A stretch of 49,289 nt of DNA from Lactifluus volemus (taxonomy: Eukaryota > Basidiomycota > Agaricomycetes > Russulales > Russulaceae). The notes beneath the pieces are model-generated. The model did no database searches and was not told the DNA's origin. It saw only the letters and a program-made list of their open reading frames with translations. Of the stretch, positions 19,869 through 30,498 are shown in pieces. The DNA is taken from NCBI GenBank assembly GCA_022376515.1, contig WTXI01000268.1, forward strand, positions 1 to 49,289, read 5' to 3'. Each line of letters starts with the position of its first letter. Within the stretch, counting starts at the first letter, position 1. Position numbers and translations under genes: made by a program.

Positions 19869-20111
19869 GGTTTTAACTGGAGCTGTGAAGGGCCCTTGAG
19901 TCGCAGAGGACCAAGGGGACTGCAGTGGAGAGAATGAGACTATATTGACCAAAGACAATGATAACTACTGACCTGCAGTGGAGAGAATGAGACTGAAGTC
20001 CCCAAAACTCCGTCCACTGCAGTAAAGGCAAGCCTGACTAAGCATATACTAAATAAGGAAGGCAAATAGTCACAGAACCGTTGGGCTGACACTACAGTAG
20101 CCCAAATAACA
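19869..20111 (-). repeat. copia-1 family LTR (243 bp) at the left inversion breakpoint
   Basis: Reverse complement matches the copia-1 LTRs over the full 243 bp; the first base on the plus strand is G where T is expected. The left flank is AGATG (MITE) and the right flank CATTG (20112-20116, gypsy-2), so its flanks do not match each other. They match instead the outer flanks of copia-1 at 23438-23442 (CATCT, complement of AGATG) and 28063-28067 (CAATG, complement of CATTG). It is therefore a recombinant LTR and not a simple solo insertion. Confidence 0.9.
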
Positions 20112-21450
20112 CATTGACACCATCTTCAATCAAATGGGAGATGCCAAGTTAATGTCCAAATTCAACATTCAGGACAGGTACTATAACATTTGAATCCACC
20201 TGGACAGCCAGTGGATAGCAGTGGTAAAGACAGACAAAGGACTTTTTGAGGCCAAAGTCATGCCCTTTGGATTGTGCAATGCACCAGCCACCTTTCAAAG
20301 AATGGCTGACTGCATCTTTGCTAACCTAAAGAAGAAATACCCCTGCTGGGTCCACTGGTACCTGAATGACTTTCTCATTGTAACTCCTGATGACCCAGCA
20401 CTTCATGACCAGATCACAGAAGAAATCCTGGAAATCCTGAAAAAGGAGTTGCTCTTCCTGAAACCAGAAAATTGCCAGTTTGCTAAAAATAAGTTTGAGT
20501 TTCTGGGATACATTATTGACCAAGGCACCATTCACATCGACCCCAGCAAGAAGAAACACAGACTAGAACACTGGCCATGACAGCTGAAGTCAGTATGGGA
20601 AGTCCACAGCACTCTGAGGGTCCTGGGATACTAGTGGCAGTTTATCCCTGGATTCACCAATGTTATGAGACCATTGACTAACCTGCTGAAGAAATCAACA
20701 AAGTTTAAGTGGACTGAGGAGTGTACAAGGGCCATGGATCAGCTGATTAAAGCAGTCACCAATGACCCCATCTTACAACAACCCAACTTGGGCAAACCAT
20801 TTGTCCTAGAAGTGGACACCTTGCAGTATGCCAGTGGAGCGATCCTTCATTAACCAGACAAAGACCAAAAGTTGTGCCCAGTTGGATATTACTCTCAAAC
20901 ATTTAACCAGGCTAAAAGAAACTACAATATCCATGATCAAGAACTGCTAGCCATGATCTGAAGCTTAGAACATTGGTGACACCTCCTACTAAGCTCCCCA
21001 CATGTCATTACAGTCATCAGCGACCACACCAACCTCCAGTACTATTGGGAAACCCACAAGATCAACAGAAAATAGCAGAATATAACATGACAATCATACA
21101 TCACCCTGGAAAAACAAATAAAGCCAACACCCTCTTGCAACAACCAGGATGCAACCAAGGTGAAAATGACCACAACAATGTGTTGGTCCTACCCCCAGAA
21201 CTGTTCATGCGCCTCTTCACAGAGGAACAATTCCTAGAACTGGAAGTAGAAAGGGCACAAGAGAAACACCAACAACAAATGGAGGAATGGGAAAAATCAG
21301 AAGGGTGTGGAAGTGCCAGATGTGTTTTGGGACCAAGTGGTATCACCATGAGAGAATGGCTGTCCCAGAAGATGCAGCAGTACAAAGGAACATCCTACAA
21401 ATGTACCATGACCACCAGACAGCTAGACACCCTGGGATCTTGAGGATCTC
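20112..21450 (+). pseudogene. gypsy-2 pol, 3' part: RT, RNase H, integrase HHCC (inverted segment)
   Basis: Starts inside RT at ACACCATCTTC and reads MSKFNIQ, then MPFGLCNAPATFQRMAD and WYLNDFLIV at the YxDD position, so the first catalytic Asp is Asn (GAC to AAC). 20665-20853 holds the connection (FKWTEECTRAMDQLI, FVLEVDTLQYASGAILH). RNase H follows (NIHDQELLAMI, ISDHTNLQYY) and then the integrase zinc-binding start (MYHDHQTARHPGILR, about 21384-21440), where similarity stops. The 5' part of the same gene is on the minus strand at 28063-29711; the codons join in frame through the CATTG target site once the inversion is undone. Confidence 0.85.
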
Positions 21451-23059
21451 CCATGCGGTGATGAAAGAGGGCAAGTGTATGATCTTTGAGACAAGAAAGT
21501 CATTCATGATTGCTCTGATTGACTGCAATGCAACTACTTTAGATTCGTCCCACACCAATTCAGGTGCTGCTGGTGTATCTGCTGCCATCTCCATAGACAA
21601 GGACAGGCTACTCTGTACTGATTCAGGTGGTGACAATGGGGTGTGAGGGTATTCTGTTACATGTGGGGCGAGAGGGCATCAAGAAGTGGGAATGTGACCT
21701 TCTAACTCAATGGGAGCAAGGCCCCAGTTATGGTTGCTGTCATGATGCCTACCACTGTCAAGGCAAGCTTTGTCTCTGCTGTCCTCCAAGCAGGATACCA
21801 CGTTGAACCTGCTGGTGGCAGGCATTACTTCCTGCAGTTCTTCACACCAAAGTTGGTGGCCCACTTGTGAAGATTCAGATCAAGATCACCCCTGGTATTC
21901 GTCTGCACACAAGCTGAGCAAATCTGGGCTAATGCTGGCACTGTGGCACAGCACATTGTCATCACAGGTACAGAGCCCAAGTTGCTCTCAGAGAAGCAGA
22001 AGGACATCCTGTGCTCATACCACGGCTGCAGAACGGAAGCCCCACATTGTCTGTGCACTGCAGGCTCATGGCACCATCATAGTCACCACTGGGGACCATG
22101 TCAACAACATGCTGGTGCTGCACACAGAAGGTTGTATGGGTGGTGAATTGGATGTCATGCACAAGTGGCAGATATGGACTTCCTTGAAGAATTCCCTGCC
22201 ATCATTGTCATGCTGGAGCATTAGATTCTGAATCGATTTTACCATTTGTTGACTCAACACTTCTGCAGGCCATCTGGTGTATCACTGTATGATAACTGTC
22301 ACTCTAGCTGTTCCTGCAGTCATGAGCTGTCGATGATGGCCCAATCTCCAACCACTCTCTCCAAACAAAATTGTGCTCAGTCGCAGCATCATGGCATACC
22401 TACATGTAATTGTGCTTACAGTCTCACACTACAGTTCCCCTTCCAACACTTCACCTAACACTTTAAGGATAACCACCAGAGACTTCCTGTGCTTTGGAGT
22501 CCATATTGAGCCCTTCTCCCTCTGCCATCAAGTTGTCTGAGCAGTCAGCAGTGGTACTGCTGCCTCCTGTGTCTGCTTCAAGGCCTACTACTTGTTCTGC
22601 TGTATTTACCTGGTCCTTTGCCAATTCACAGCCCTTGGCACAAATCATGAGTCCTGCTCAGCTGCCGTTCATAGTGCCACCGCCCCTGCCACCACCACCA
22701 TCACCAACACCACCACATACATACCAACAATTCAAGCAAGATGCAATGTACAGTTTTCTGACAGTGTTGAATGAGCTCTGCCAACATGCTCGGTCTGGTC
22801 TACTTGATGTGTATTGGCATTTTGTTGTACAAGAGCTCAAGTCTCATCTTCACATATGAGGATGACGCAGCCTCAGAGACTGCTTCTTTATCCCACACTG
22901 TTTGTGATCTGGATGCAGAAGCTTTTGCTGCACTGTCCCGACATGCTTTCCTGCTATGTGTGGTGCTCAAATCTACATGCAGGTTCTAAGATGCCCCTGC
23001 CATCATAATTGTGACCGAAACAAGCTGTAGTTCTATTTCATGGCCTCACAAGTCATGAT
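21451..23059. other. Unidentified region with decayed coding remnant
   Basis: Plus-strand codons from about 21720 give MMPTTVKASFVSAVLQAGYH and GGRHYFLQFFTPKLVAHL, then TGA, then VFVCTQAEQIWANAGTVAQ in the same frame, which looks like one protein broken by a CGA-to-TGA change. 22494-22859 (plus, 121 codons) has a Pro-rich stretch followed by FKQDAMYSFLTVLNEL. I recognise neither. Before the inversion this segment lay between the 3' end of hAT-2 and the truncated end of gypsy-2. No terminal repeats were seen. Confidence 0.35.
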
Positions 23060-23424
23060 TCAATCATATAGACCATGGAAAATTGTATGTAAATCCTCAA
23101 CAGGATTCTTCTCTTCCCTTCCTTCAAGTTCCTTCATCTTCTCGTCCCTATCAAAGCCCTTGGTGAAGTTTAACCCTCCACCATGCTTTGATTGATACTT
23201 GAGAAGCTGTAGGGCCTCCACCATTCTTGAGCCTAATTTGTTTCTCCTATCTGTAGTTGTCCATTTACTGGAGGAGAAAACCCTTTCACAAGGAACTGCA
23301 GAACCAGGGATGGGGAGAATGTCCATAGCAAGCTTGAATAGGGTAGGAAATCTGTATTCATTCTCCAATCACAATATAAGTACATTCAACAAGTGTAAAA
23401 TGGGGAAAATGAGACACATGCCTG
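23060..23424 (-). pseudogene. hAT-2 transposase C-terminal exon (hATC domain), inverted
   Basis: Minus-strand frame 23060-23368: ENEYRFPTLFKLAMDILPIP, GSAVPCERVFSSSK, TTDRRNKLGSRMVEALQLLK. This is the hAT dimerisation domain (hATC), which mediates transposase oligomers. It has no N-terminal part on this strand; the matching N-terminal exons are at 18690-19725 on the plus strand. On its 5' side (23425-23442) it carries the missing right end of the MITE found at 19726. Undoing the 20112-23442 inversion restores N-part, MITE, C-part on one strand. Confidence 0.85.
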
Positions 23425-23442
23425 CATCAGGAAAACCCATCT
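23425..23442. mobile_element. Right end of the hairpin MITE, displaced by inversion
   Basis: CATCAGGAAAACCCATCT, i.e. the terminal inverted repeat of the MITE at 19726, abruptly followed by the copia-1 5' LTR. Its final CATCT is the complement of AGATG at 19864-19868, the target duplication of the copia insertion into the MITE. Confidence 0.85.
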
Positions 23443-23685
23443 TGTTATTTGGGCTACTGTAGTGTCAGCCCAATGCTTCTTTGACTGTTTGCCTCCCTTA
23501 TTTAGTATATGCTTAGTTAGGCTTGCCTTTACTGCAGTGGACGGAGTTTTGGGGACTTCAGTCTCATTCTCTCCACTGCAGGTCAGTTGTTATCATTGTC
23601 TTTGGTCAATATAGTCTCATTCTCTCCACTGCAGTCCCCTTGATCCTCTGTGACTCAAGGGCCCTTCACAGCTCCAGTTAAAACA
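23443..23685 (+). repeat. copia-1 5' LTR
   Basis: 243 bp, TGTTATTTGGG...CAGTTAAAACA. Contains a repeated phrase TCTCATTCTCTCCACTGCAG (two copies near 23566 and 23614). Full-length homologues are at 27820-28062, 19869-20111 (inverted) and 29712-29951. Confidence 0.95.
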
Positions 23686-23697
23686 GGTTATGGGCCC
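23686..23697 (+). promoter_or_regulatory. copia-1 primer-binding site, complementary to initiator tRNA-Met anticodon loop
   Basis: GGTTATGGGCCC directly follows the 5' LTR. It is complementary to GGGCCCATAACC, the anticodon stem-loop (CAU) of eukaryotic initiator tRNA-Met. This implies priming by a cleaved half-tRNA, as known for Drosophila copia and yeast Ty5. The same site occurs in copia-3 (46949-46960). Confidence 0.75.
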
Positions 23698-24681
23698 TGC
23701 CCTGCATCAATAGACGCCTTTCACTCCCATTTAAACGCTTCCACTCGTTTTTACTCCTCTCTGCCTCGGTCTCTGGTGCCTTGTTTCAGGACAGGAGAAG
23801 AAACCAGCTCCAAAACCCGAGGTCAGAGACTCCCAGGGCCAAGTCCCCTCATCAACAAGGTGGATGAGCACATCAGGGTCATCAAGTCTCTTTCCCCCTC
23901 TTCCTTCACTCTGGATGACCTCTATGATGAACTGGCAGTCATGGCCATCATTAGGGCGCTCCCACACTCTTTTGACGACGTTGTTCGCACTATCTCCATC
24001 CTGGACAAGTTTGACAAGCCATCTGTCATCCAGTCACTCAGAAACATGGATTAGACGCATTCAAACCTCTCTGGGACCACCTCTGCCTTCTCTGCATCAT
24101 CTACTGCGCCCAGATCGTCCTCCAAGCCTTCCCAGGCGTCCTCACTTCCTTCCCAATCCACCTCTCCTCAAAACTCACAGAATAGGGCCTCCACTCGCCC
24201 CAAATGTGACTTCTGCTCTCGCCTTGGCCATATTGAGGCCAAATGCTTCCTCAAGGAGACGTTGAGTCATCAATTTGGCTCTCCCTTGCCCTCTACTGCT
24301 GCCCCTGCTTCCACTGACTCTCAGTCTGCTCCTGCTGCGCCTCAGAATGCTTCCATTTCCTCTGCAAGTGCTCTCTTCTCTGCCACACCTATTCCTCATT
24401 CTCACACCTCCTGGAATGCAGACACTGGCGCCTCAGCTCATATGACATTCAACCGTCATTGGCTGCGAAATTTGGTGCCCCACAGGATCCCCATTCGCCT
24501 AGCTGATGGATCTGTGCTGTATTCTGAAGGTGTTGGGTCGGTTTGCTTCAATCCTGTGGTGGATGGGCAGGAGATGGCGCCTCTGGAGTTCACAAATGTG
24601 CTATATATTCCCTCCCTCTCCAGTGTCTGTTCTCTGTCCTATATCTCACAATGCATCGCTCTTTCACTATCCTTATTGTGA
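23698..24681 (+). pseudogene. copia-1 gag and protease
   Basis: One frame from about 23698 with a single stop (TAG 24052-24054). The gag part contains VDEHIRVIKSL and DDLYDELAVMAIIRALPHSF, the UBN2-type capsid region of copia elements. A CCHC knuckle CDFCSRLGHIEAKC lies at about 24205-24246. The protease active site WNADTGASAHMT lies at about 24415, with catalytic Asp in DTGAS and downstream LADGS and LYIPSL blocks. The frame runs off at 24681 because of a 1-nt-type shift near 24620; pol continues in another frame. Gag and pol are otherwise one polyprotein, as usual for copia. The initiator ATG is not obvious. Confidence 0.85.
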
Positions 24682-27600
24682 GGGATACCCTCAACTTCAT
24701 CAGGGATGGACACACTGTCATTCAGGCAAAGGTGGACACTCCTTCAAATGCTGCATTTCTGGCTGGGGAAACACTTCCAGTGGAGCAATTTGCGTCCCTC
24801 TCATCTTCTACCACTCTCCCTATGGACTGGAACCTCTGGCATCGACGCCTCTGTCACCAACACCTTGCTGGGGTCAAGAAGCTGCTCTCAGGTAACCTGG
24901 TGACTGGATTCAAGATTGATTCTCAAGCTGATCCTGATCCGGTATGTGAAGCCTGCAAAGCTGGCAAGATGCACGCAGATCCGTTCCCTCCATCCACCTC
25001 TAGAGCATCTAGACCCCTCCAACTCGTCCACAGTGATCTCCATGGGCCTGTGAAGGTCTTAACTCATCAGGGATTTCGCTACTGGGTTACCTTCATTGAT
25101 GACTTCTCTTGCTTTAAGGCTGTCTATCTGTTGAAGCGCAAATCTGAGACATTCTCTGCCTTCAGACAGTTCAAGGCATGGGCAGAGAACATCACAGGAC
25201 AGAGGATTGGGACGCTTAGAGATGACAAGGGAGGGGAGTACATGTCTAAGGAGTTTGACAACTTCTGCATTGATCATGGCATCCAGAGGCAGCACACAGC
25301 TAGGAATTGTCCACAGCAGAATGGGGTCGCTGAGAGGGCTAATAGGACGATGGAGGAGGGCATTATCTGTATGCTTCATGAATCTGGCATGCCACCATCT
25401 TTCTGGGGAGAGGCCTTGGCTTCATTCATTCATATCAGCAACAGGATCACCACTTCTACTCTCTCTGATTCTACACCTCACCAGGCATTCCTTGGGTCCA
25501 AGCCAGATGTCTCTAGGCTCTGAGTTTGGGGCTGCACAGCTTATGTTCTCATTCAGAGAGACAAGCGTCCACTTGGCAGCCTTGGAGTGCACATGGAGAA
25601 GTGTGTCTTCATTGGATACCCTGATGGCTACAAGGCATGGAAGTTCTACAATCCAGTGACCAAGAAGGTGATCATCTCAGAGAGAGCTGACTTTGATGAA
25701 CGCTTTTTCATGCTTCAGAAGCACTCTACTCCTTTCATCCCACCCCCTCGCCTCAATTCCCTTCTGGAGGCTCCTACCCCTTTTGTTGTGCTTCCTGAGC
25801 TGCTCCCTGACGCCCCTAGTGATTCTGAGCTCTCACAGACGCCAGCTCATGGGGGAGATGCGTCTACTTCATCTGATCTGCCTTCAGTTCGCCCTCAGAC
25901 ACCTCCATCTGCTCCCTTCTACACTGCTGAGCCAGACTCCGATCCTTCACCTTCCTCATCATACCATCCATCTCCTAGCACTCCTTTCTCATCCATTTCA
26001 CTTCCAATCAGTCCATCTCCTTCACCAGCACCTTCAGACACTCTTCCCTCACGCCCTCAGCGCCTCAGACGTCCTAGGGAGGAGTGGTTAGCTGAGCAAT
26101 GGACAGTCCCACATCGCTACAGACAGCACAGAGAGCCTACTCCGACCATTCCATCCAGTGATGAAGAGGAGGAATCATCTGATGATCCCCTTGACCTCCT
26201 GAACGCCCATGGAGCCTCTGTAGCTGAGCCCCCTTCCTATAAGCTGTTTCAGCGACGCTCTGACGCAGATCTGTGGCACAAAGCTTGTGAAGAAGAGATG
26301 GAGGCCCACAGCGTCAATGGCATTTGGGAAGTTGTCAAATTCCCCCCTGGGAAGCGTGCAATAGGCTCCAGATGGTTCTTCAAGGTCAAGTACAATGCTG
26401 ATGGCTCCCTTGAACGCTACAAGGCGAGATTGGTCGCAAAAGGCTACTCCCAGCGCCCTGGCTTTGACTTCAAGGAGACATTTGCCCCTACTGTTCGCTA
26501 TTCCACCATCAGAATCATCCTTGCCATTGCTGCCTTGGAGGACCTTGAGCTCCATTCTGTGGACATCTCTCATGCCTATCTGAATGGCACTCTTGAGGAG
26601 GAGATCTACATGCAGCAGCCTGAGGGATTTGAGGTTGGTGGACCAGACCATGTGTGTAGGTTGAGGAAGTCATTGTATGGGTTGAAGCAAGCTGGTCGAG
26701 TTTGGAACCAGACCCTCTACTCTGTGCTCAAGTCTATGGGCTTCCAACGCGTCCAGTCCGACCATGGACTGTATATCTACCTCAGAGGCAATGTGCGCAT
26801 CCTAATGCCTGTCTTTGTGGATGATATCACCCTGGCTTGCAAAGATGGTGCCCAGATTGACTCAGTGATTCAGGAGCTGTCTTCTCACTTCAAACTCCGT
26901 GATCTTGGAGCCACTACTCAGCTCCTGGGCATGGAGATTCACAGAGACCGCTCCAAACATTCCCTTTCTCTCTCTCAGAGCCAGTTCATTGCCAACCTCC
27001 TCCAGGAGCATGGTCTGCATGATTGTAAGCCTGTCTCCACTCCTCTCAACCCTGGATCACGCCTTTCCACCTCCATGTCCCCTCAGAGCGATGCAGAAGC
27101 TGCTGAGATGCGCCAACTTCCCTATATCTCCATCGTTGGGTCCCTGATGTATCTGGCCATCACCACAAGGCCAGACATTGCCTACTCTGCTGGAGTTCTT
27201 GCCAGATTCAACTCCAATCCTGGTCTTCAGCACTGGCAAGCAGTCAAGCATGTTTTGCGCTATCTCAAGCGCACAATGGACTACAAGCTTGTCTATCAGC
27301 CTTCTGCCAGTCCAGAGCCCTTCATCACTTACTCTGATTCGGACCATGGAGGGAATCCTGACAATGGGAAGTCCACTGGAGGGTTTGTGGTCAAGATTGG
27401 CACTGGTGCAGTCTCCTGGAGCTCTAAGCTTCAGGCACTTGTTGCTCTGTCCACCACTGAAGCAGAGCACATTGCTGCTGTTGAGGCCGGAAAGGAGATC
27501 CTTTGGATGCGTCAGTTCATGGGGGAGCTTGGATACTTGATCTCTGGACCATCATTGCTCAGGATGGACAATCAGAGTGCCATTGCTGTGAGCAAGAACC

Positions 27601-27794
27601 CAGAGCATCACAGCAAGATGAAGCATCTTTCTCTTCGCTTATTTTGGTTGAGAGATGCTGTTCAGGATGGTTTTATTACACCTACATTTGTTTCTACTTC
27701 TGACATGGCTGCTGATATCTTCACAAAGGCCTTAGATCGGTTCAAAGTACATAGGTGCATTTCAATGCTTGGATTGACTTCTGATTCACATTAG
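24543..27794 (+). pseudogene. copia-1 pol: integrase, reverse transcriptase, RNase H
   Basis: GAG-pre-integrase HHCC (WHRRLCHQHLAGVKKLLSG, CEACKAGK) is followed by an integrase core with its DDE triad visible in HSDLHGP, DDKGGEY and NGVAERANRT. TGA 25521-25523 (likely CGA to TGA) is the only break before 27794. A Pro/Ser-rich linker (about 25740-26200) precedes RT: GSRWFFKVKYNADGS, RLVAKGYSQRPGFDF, DISHAYLNG, and the catalytic VFVDDITLA at about 26815. RNase H has YSDSDHGGNPDNGKSTGG and STTEAEHIAAVEAGKEI. The 735-codon frame 25587-27794 is intact. The protein copies element RNA and integrates the cDNA. Confidence 0.93.
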
Positions 27795-27807
27795 AACCTG
27801 TTGTACT

Positions 27808-27819
27808 GACATGGGGGAG
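27808..27819 (+). promoter_or_regulatory. copia-1 polypurine tract
   Basis: GACATGGGGGAG lies immediately before the 3' LTR, the expected primer site for plus-strand DNA synthesis. Confidence 0.8.
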
Positions 27820-28062
27820 TGTTATTTGGGCTACTGTAGTGTCAGCCCAACGGTTCTTTGACTGTTTGCCTCCCTTATTTAGTATATGCTTAGTCAGGCT
27901 TGCCTTTACTGCAGTGGACGGAGTTTTGGGAACTTCAGTCTCATTCTCTCCACTGCAGGTCAGTAGTTATCATTGTCTTTGGTCAATATAGTCTCATTCT
28001 CTCCACTGCAGTCCCCTTGGTCCTCTGTGACTCAAGGGCCCTTCACAGCTCCAGTTAAAACA
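27820..28062 (+). repeat. copia-1 3' LTR
   Basis: 243 bp; differs from the 5' LTR at about six sites (for example CAACGGTT versus CAATGCTT near the start). It is followed by CAATG, the target duplication shared with 20112-20116 (complement). Confidence 0.95.
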
Positions 28063-30116
28063 CAATGTGGGGGAGGGGGTAAATGTCTTTTACTGTCCAT
28101 TCATTCACCTTTCAATAGTCATAGACTGGCCTCAGCTTCTCATCTTGTTTCTTGATATAAAAGAAGGGGCTGGACCATGCTGAGTTCAACCTCATAACAT
28201 ATCCTTTTGCTTGTTGTTCTGTCAGGAATGTTCTCATGGACTTGGTTTCCTCCATGGTCAATTTGTATGTTTTACAGTTGATAGTCTTTGGAGTGTCTGG
28301 CAGTAGTGTGATGATGAGGTCTTCTGGTCATGAGGGAGGGAAGTGTTTTGCCTCTTCTTCAGAAAAGACCTTGGCATATTTGTGGAATTGTTCTGGGACT
28401 GTCACTTTGCTTTGTCACTTTGCTTCCTGTTGTACCCATTGTTGACTGAAGCTTGTTTTGCATGCTTTTATCTTTTGTACAACCCACTTCAGCTTCCAGC
28501 TTTGCCAAGTGGTAGAGAGTTTGATAGGTGGCTCACGAATCTTTCCCTCCTTCCAGTTTATTTGGGGGTCGAATTCCTGTAACCAGGGGTATCCCAGAAT
28601 CAGTCAATCTTTCCCCCAGGTTCGTGATAAAGAAGACTTGTGCAGCTTTCTTTTGTCCTTTCAAGACATTGAGAAGGCAGTAGCTCATGATCTTCCTATC
28701 TTGATTTTCTGTTCTGTTGACATTGAACATGGTTCGTGGTTCTTGAAGGTCTATTGATCCAAGGCCTAATTTCTCCAGCATCCTTAGATCAATGAAATTT
28801 TCTGTAGCACCACTGTTGAGTAGTGCTTTTTTGGCAGCTGTCTTAGTTGTGCTCGTGAATGATAGGGGAACGTCCAGTGTATTAGTTCTTGAGATACAAC
28901 ATATTTGAGTAAGAAAGACAGGCTCACACCCAGGCTGCACAGGTCGAGCCATTTAAAAATCCTCTTCTTCTACCAGCCCATTCAAAGCCCCATTGAAGGC
29001 CCACTTTTCTAGCTTGGCTCAGATAGCTCTGAGCACAGCAATGGGGTCATTGTTATCACCAACCTGTGTGGCTTTGTTGTCCTCTTTCTTGCTGGCTCTA
29101 GCCCTGGGCTGCTGTGCTGGTTTAGGATTGTTTTGCCCTTTCTTTTTAGGGCAATCTCTGGAGAGGTGGCCTTGTTCTTTACAGAAAAAGCACTGTCCTT
29201 CCCTCCTCAGCCTTTGCTTTTTGTCTGCTTTTGCTGAGTCAGTCCTAGTAATGTCAATATCCATGGCCCAGGGGTCTTTCTAGGGGGTAGCATCCTTCTT
29301 TTTGCTCATGAGCTGGCTGGCCCATCTGGGGACATCCTTTCAGAAACTGATTTCATACTTCAACTGCTGGTAGGTGTCATGGTGCTGGGTGGCCAAGTCT
29401 TGCCATCCTTTCATGGTTGTTGGATTTTGCCCTACATGCTTGAGCATGCTGGTGAGGAGTCCTAGATCTAGCCCTCTCTTGAACATCCTGATGGTGCCAT
29501 TGCTATCAGCTTCCCACCCAGCCTTCTTCCTTAACAGATAGAAGTCAGCAATGTACTGGGACAAGTTTCCCTTCTTCATTTCCAGATGCTCCAGCTTTGT
29601 GATCACATCATCTTCATCATTGGTGTCTTTATAGGTGTTATCTAGGGTGCATTCGAAGTTGGCCCTAGGACCTCATCATTTTCTCTGTGTTGGACCACCT
29701 CTTGCTCAATTTGTTATTTGGGCTACTATAGTGCCAGCCCAACGCTTCTGTGACTGTTTGCCCTTATTTAGTATATGCATAGTCAGGCTTGCCTTTACTG
29801 CAGTGGACGGAGTTTTGGGGCCTTCAGTCTCATTCTTTCCACTGCAGGTTAGTTATTAGTATTGTCCTTGGTCAATATAGTCCCATTCTCTCCACTGCAG
29901 TCCCCTTGGTCCTCTGTGACTCAAGGGCCCTTCACAGTTCCAGTCTAGACACAATTGTCCAGGTAGTCTTGTACCCATGCAGACACCAAGGGTCCCTTGA
30001 CCATTCCCTGTTATGGCATTACTAGGGCCGGGTCCCAACTAGGGTTCAATGGCTCTGTTCTCTCCTAAGGTTTAGGCTCAGGGTCACTCAGGGTGACAAT
30101 GTGCAGAGCCCTGTAG
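28063..30116 (-). pseudogene. gypsy-2 gag, protease and N-terminal RT
   Basis: Minus strand. 29340-29606 holds the C-terminal capsid part of gag (MKKGNLSQYIADFYLLRKKA). 29019-29264 holds the CCHC knuckle CFFCKEQGHLSRDC. 28533-28952 is the protease, whose active site reads NSGAT instead of DSGAT (GAC to AAC, catalytic Asp lost). 28063-28500 is the start of RT (KVNEWTVKDIYPLPH), cut by copia-1 at the CAATG target. Gag is interrupted by the solo LTR at 29712-29951; 29957-30116 is leader. The remaining pol is at 20112-21450, inverted. Motif spacing resembles gypsy-1, so the two families are related. Confidence 0.85.
29712..29951 (+). repeat. Solo copia-1-type LTR in gypsy-2, with 5-bp target duplication
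   Basis: 240 bp, TGTTATTTGGG...CCAGTCTAGACA, with three bases missing relative to copia-1 LTRs near 29760. Flanked by the perfect direct repeat CAATT (29707-29711 and 29952-29956). It is an ordinary solo LTR produced by LTR-LTR recombination, and a useful control for the mismatched flanks of the other copies. Confidence 0.95.
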
Positions 30117-30498
30117 TGTTATAGCACAACTACTAAGCTTCAGTAGCCTTATTAGGGCGTGTAGGAAGGTAAGAGAAAAGAGGAGGGGAGAAGAGAAGAG
30201 TTTTTGTCACTCAGAAGAGTTGAAACAGGTAGATTGAGCTAAGCCAAAGCTGGGGTACAAGCTATCAGCTGAGGCCTACTTATACAAGTTATGCTAATTG
30301 TTGTACTAAACCAGGATAGAACAATAAGTGTATGGTCAAGATAAAAGAAACAGGGAACAATAGAACTCAGAACAATAACACTGGACCAAACAAGACAAAC
30401 AATAGGACAGCGAGACAATAGATCATGGAAGGGATGTCATCCCAGCAAGTAAGCAGTTATAGAAGCATAGGGTCCAATGTGTCCTGCATTTTGTAACA
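30117..30498 (-). repeat. gypsy-2 5' LTR
   Basis: 382 bp with TGTTA...TAACA ends. On the minus strand a TATAAG box lies near 30280, with pyrimidine-rich sequence downstream. The outer 214 bp (30285-30498) recurs at 43238-43474. The opposite LTR of gypsy-2 was not found. Confidence 0.75.

Larger units (their letters stand above)
23443..28062 (+). mobile_element. copia-1: full-length Ty1/copia retrotransposon (4,620 bp)
   Basis: Two 243-bp LTRs, primer-binding site, gag-pol in Ty1/copia order (integrase before RT) and polypurine tract are all present. The LTRs differ at about six positions by eye. Coding damage is limited to TAG 24052-24054, one frameshift near 24620 and TGA 25521-25523. Flanking pentamers do not match (CATCT left, CAATG right), explained by recombination with the LTR at 19869-20111. 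This is the best-preserved retroelement of the window. Confidence 0.95.

Noticed and set aside
26175..26651. 158-codon minus-strand frame
   Set aside because: Shadow of the intact copia-1 reverse transcriptase on the plus strand.
23443..28062. Mismatched flanks of copia-1 taken as loss of target duplication by mutation
   Set aside because: Both pentamers are found intact at the other insertion (19864-19868 and 20112-20116), so exchange by recombination explains them without mutation.
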